Source: JASFQI01 sp050115555
Lineage (GTDB): Bacteria > Desulfobacterota > DSM-4660 > Desulfatiglandales > HGW-15
NCBI GenBank assembly: GCA_050115555.1
Contig: JASFQI010000228.1
Location: 1-8,026 of the forward strand
Reading direction: 5' to 3'
DNA: 8,026 bases
Shown here: piece after piece, positions 6,414 to 8,026 of the stretch
How the letters are laid out: the number at the start of each line of letters is the position of its first letter
Numbering within the stretch: the first letter of the stretch is position 1
The notes under the pieces: model-generated
What the model saw: only the letters and a program-made list of their open reading frames with translations
Told to the model about the DNA's origin: nothing
Database searches by the model: none
Program-made: the position numbers and the translations under genes

Positions 6414-7409
6414 TTAGGCAGAGGCCTGCGGCATCATCTCCACCTTGTAGTACTCCTGGCCCGAGGGCTGTGAGGTGTCCTTGAGGACCGTTCCGCTGAC
6501 CTGGAGAATTGATGCCCCGTCGCCGATCAGCGGGAACTCGCCGTTGAGCGCGATCTTGACCTTGTGGAAAGTCCAGCGCTGCCTGGGGCCCCGGTCGCCC
6601 TTGTCCGAGACGATGACGATCTTCTTTTCCACCGAGCCCGCGGACATGCCGTGAATGTATTTCCGTTCCACGGCCTCGTAGTCGTAGGAGATCACGTCGG
6701 TATCCACGATGCTCCCGTCGCTGAGCTTCCGGACGTAGCCGTAGTCCGGGTCCAAGTTGTAGTCGGTCCCCTGCACCCGCCTGTTGGCTCCGGTGGAGTC
6801 AGTGACGATCAGGTCCTCCAGGGTCTCGATGCCCGTGGGGGTGATGTAATCGGTATCTTCCACGTTGTAGACCTGCTCGCCGGCCTGGAAGGTCCCGGAG
6901 AGGTTCACGACCTCGACGAAATTCGCGCCCACGTGGGCGACCTGGGCCGTGGCGCCGGAAGTCTGCCCCGTCAGGGTATCGCTCACGACCAGCTCTCCCG
7001 TGATGGCTCCGGTGAGCTTGGTGCTGAAGACGTTCAGGTGCCCCAGGTCGACGAAGAGGTCATCCGCCAGGGCCACGTCCGCTTCGTCCCCGACCTCGGC
7101 CTGGTAAACGTAACTGGCGCTTTGATTGTCCGTGTTGATGGCCGAGCCCAGAAGCGCCATCTTGACGTTGTTCTCGCTCTGCTCCCGCAAGCCAAAAGAG
7201 AGGGAGGCATTCCGCTCACTCTCTCTATCGATGATGGTGGCTCGCGAAGCATTCCGGGTACTCTTCATCTGATCCGAAGAGATCTCACACGAATAGTTGA
7301 ACCCATCGAGCTCCCCCAGGTCGTCGATGGAAGCGCCCGCCACGGCCCCAGCGTAAGCGCGGCCCGTGCCGTTAAAGCGAATGTTGTCCACGTTGGTTGC
7401 CAGTGCCAT
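6414..7409 (-). CDS. Tail tube (major tail) protein with inserted beta domain, 331 aa
   Basis: This is the likely subunit of the non-contractile tail tube. The start ATG at 7409 follows a strong AGGAGG eight bases upstream, as expected for an abundant virion protein. The N-terminal part, MALATNVDNIRFNGTGRAYA then LGELDGFNYSCEISSDQMKS (31-50), together with the C-terminal part, KVKIALNGEFPLIGDGASIL (283-302), through VEMMPQASA, fits a tube fold. Between them are two modules. About 132-182 reads TGAITGELVVSDTLTGQTSG (134-153) then ATAQV, a motif of the GE-V-G-TSGATA type seen in other phage structural proteins. About 198-246 reads LIVTD...GTDYNLDPDYGYVRKLSDGS, a small beta repeat often seen in tube proteins. 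Position before the chaperone and tape measure supports the call. At 331 residues it is longer than simple tube subunits because of the inserts. The first Met, 36 bases after the preceding stop, is well supported. Confidence 0.85.
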   Translation of the reverse strand: MALATNVDNIRFNGTGRAYAGAVAGASIDDLGELDGFNYSCEISSDQMKSTRNASRATIIDRESERNASLSFGLREQSENNVKMALLGSAINTDNQSASYVYQAEVGDEADVALADDLFVDLGHLNVFSTKLTGAITGELVVSDTLTGQTSGATAQVAHVGANFVEVVNLSGTFQAGEQVYNVEDTDYITPTGIETLEDLIVTDSTGANRRVQGTDYNLDPDYGYVRKLSDGSIVDTDVISYDYEAVERKYIHGMSAGSVEKKIVIVSDKGDRGPRQRWTFHKVKIALNGEFPLIGDGASILQVSGTVLKDTSQPSGQEYYKVEMMPQASA

Positions 7410-7417
7410 GATGAATC

Positions 7418-7423
7418 CCTCCT
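7418..7423 (-). promoter_or_regulatory. Consensus ribosome-binding site of the tube gene
   Basis: AGGAGG on the minus strand, eight bases before ATG 7409. It is the strongest such site in the window and fits high expression of the tube subunit. Confidence 0.8.
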
Positions 7424-7427
7424 ATGT

Positions 7428-7440
7428 GCGGCAAAGCCGC
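7428..7440 (-). other. Small hairpin upstream of the tube gene
   Basis: GCGGC TTT GCCGC on the minus strand makes a 5-bp stem with a three-base loop, in the 36-base spacer between the gp37-like gene and the tube gene. No T-run follows, so it is not an intrinsic terminator. It could protect the 5' end of a processed tube transcript, or be incidental. Confidence 0.4.
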
Positions 7441-7445
7441 CTAGA

Positions 7446-7901
7446 TTAGGGTTTTCTCAGCGTGTCGAACACGTACCTTGCCGCGTAAAAGCAAAGCCCC
7501 CGTTTCGGCGCCAGGTAGAGCGGGGCGGCCGTTTGAAGGCGAAGGGTGCCGGCGGGGTGAACCGGCTTTTTGTGTAGCAGGCCCTCGGAGAGCTCCAGGA
7601 TCTCGTACACTCCCAGATTGGAGCCATCTCCCTGCCGGACCTCGTCGGTCCCCCGGAGGTTGCGCGACCCGATAATGAGCATCACCCCGATCTCTTCCTC
7701 GTCGTAGCGGCTTTTGATTGTGAGGTTCAAGCCCGTGGCCATGACGTAGACGCACGGAAAGAGGCGGGTCATGCGGGCCAGCTCCTCGATGTCGTCGGCC
7801 TCGGCCTGGCCGGAATAGAGTTCCAGGGTCTTGACTCCGACGTCCGTCAGGGGCGCAAGCGCCTTCAGCACCGCTTGCTCCAGTTCCTCGAACTCGTGCA
7901 T
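7446..7901 (-). CDS. DUF1834 / Mu gp37-like protein, 151 aa
   Basis: Members of this family lie in the late region of Mu-like phages, next to gp36, and are presumed to act in head-tail joining or tail completion; their biochemical role is not settled. Supporting motifs are an N-terminal helix EFEELEQAVLKAL (3-15) followed by VKTLELYSGQ, a central FPCVYVMATG (48-57), the family-like core IGVMLIIGSRNLRGTDEVRQ (71-90) with GSNLGVYEILE (93-103), and a C-terminal PLYLAPKRGLCFYAARYVFD (127-146). The length fits the family. The start ATG at 7901 has GGAGGG (7913-7908) six bases upstream. It follows the stop of the gp36-like gene by 33 bases, the same neighbour order as in Mu (36 then 37). The next gene is a tube protein and not a sheath, unlike Mu. 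Confidence 0.84.
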   Translation of the reverse strand: MHEFEELEQAVLKALAPLTDVGVKTLELYSGQAEADDIEELARMTRLFPCVYVMATGLNLTIKSRYDEEEIGVMLIIGSRNLRGTDEVRQGDGSNLGVYEILELSEGLLHKKPVHPAGTLRLQTAAPLYLAPKRGLCFYAARYVFDTLRKP

Positions 7902-7934
7902 GAAACGCCCTCCGAAACGCGGCTGCCGCCGCCC

Positions 7935-8026
7935 TTAGAAGTTGTCGAGCGTCCCCCGGGACCTGTCCGAGCGCTTCCCCCTGGTGAACACGCGATCGGA
8001 CTTGGACGTGGTGATGCCGATCCCTC
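7935..8026 (-). CDS. C-terminal end of a DUF1320 / Mu gp36-like protein (5' end outside window)
   Basis: An open minus-strand frame enters from the right edge and ends at TAA 7937-7935, giving 30 codons. The visible peptide includes GIGITTSKSDRVFTRGKRSD (the first 20 residues) and ends RSRGTLDNF. DUF1320 proteins commonly end in an R-V/I-F-(T/S)-R segment followed by a short ...(R)G..F tail, which matches DRVFTRG...LDNF loosely. The gene position immediately before a gp37-like gene supports this. With only the tail visible, the assignment depends mostly on gene order. Confidence 0.6.
   Translation of the reverse strand, partial: GIGITTSKSDRVFTRGKRSDRSRGTLDNF

Noticed and set aside
7428..7440. 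Hairpin as an intrinsic terminator before the tube gene
   Set aside because: The stem is only 5 bp and is followed by ACATAGGAGG, with no T-run.
6564..7577. Plus-strand open frame of 337 codons opposite the tube gene
   Set aside because: It is again in register with the minus-strand codons, and it crosses the tube gene start and the hairpin into the next gene. Its Val/Asp/His-rich translation has no family resemblance.
1..8026. CRISPR array, tRNA, insertion sequence or defence island
   Set aside because: No regularly spaced direct repeats, no tRNA-like cloverleaf and no transposase or nuclease motifs are visible. Coding is continuous on the minus strand and all of it fits virion assembly.

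Overview
This window is part of the late structural region of a tailed phage, most likely an integrated Mu-like prophage with a long, flexible, siphovirus-type tail. Every credible gene reads on the minus strand, so transcription runs from the high-coordinate end to the low-coordinate end. The genes are tightly packed: gaps are usually 3 to 33 bases, and the only spacers of any size are 69 bases (6345-6413) and 36 bases (7410-7445). No tRNA, rRNA, integrase, transposase, CRISPR array or host gene is visible. Base composition is moderately GC-rich. The leucine and serine codons TTA, CTA and TCA look scarce, which leaves long meaningless open frames on the plus strand. A proteobacterial host (delta or gamma type) is plausible from remembered relatives, but the sequence does not prove it.

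In transcription order the window holds these elements. First comes the last 30 codons of a DUF1320-like protein (Mu gp36 type). Then a DUF1834/Mu gp37-like protein, and a 331-residue tail tube (major tail) protein with an extra domain. Next is a GC-rich hairpin in the 69-base spacer. It is followed by a tail assembly chaperone gene of lambda G type, with a G-T fusion very probably made by -1 frameshifting. Then come a 973-residue TP901-type tape measure protein, an unassigned 126-residue tail-tip candidate, a cysteine-containing 478-residue virion protein, and a DUF2341 plus LamG-like protein that runs off the left edge and is probably a tip adhesin.

The proteins fit one assembly pathway. 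The gp36/gp37 pair belongs to the head-tail joining end of Mu-type morphogenesis. The G and G-T chaperones coat the tape measure so that tube subunits polymerise around it. The products after the tape measure build the tip and contact the host surface. No sheath gene lies between the gp37-like gene and the tube gene, where Mu has one, so the window crosses a junction between Mu-type connector genes and a lambda-type tail.

The most notable feature is the frameshift site. A 13-base run (6126 to 6114, minus strand) holds three overlapping slippery heptamers, all in the correct register. It is the only tandem-slippage site in the interval where the two frames overlap. The hairpin that shares bases with the chaperone ribosome-binding site is a second regulatory candidate. 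I found no clearly new defence or metabolic system; the novelty here lies in recoding, domain insertions and the unassigned tail-tip proteins.
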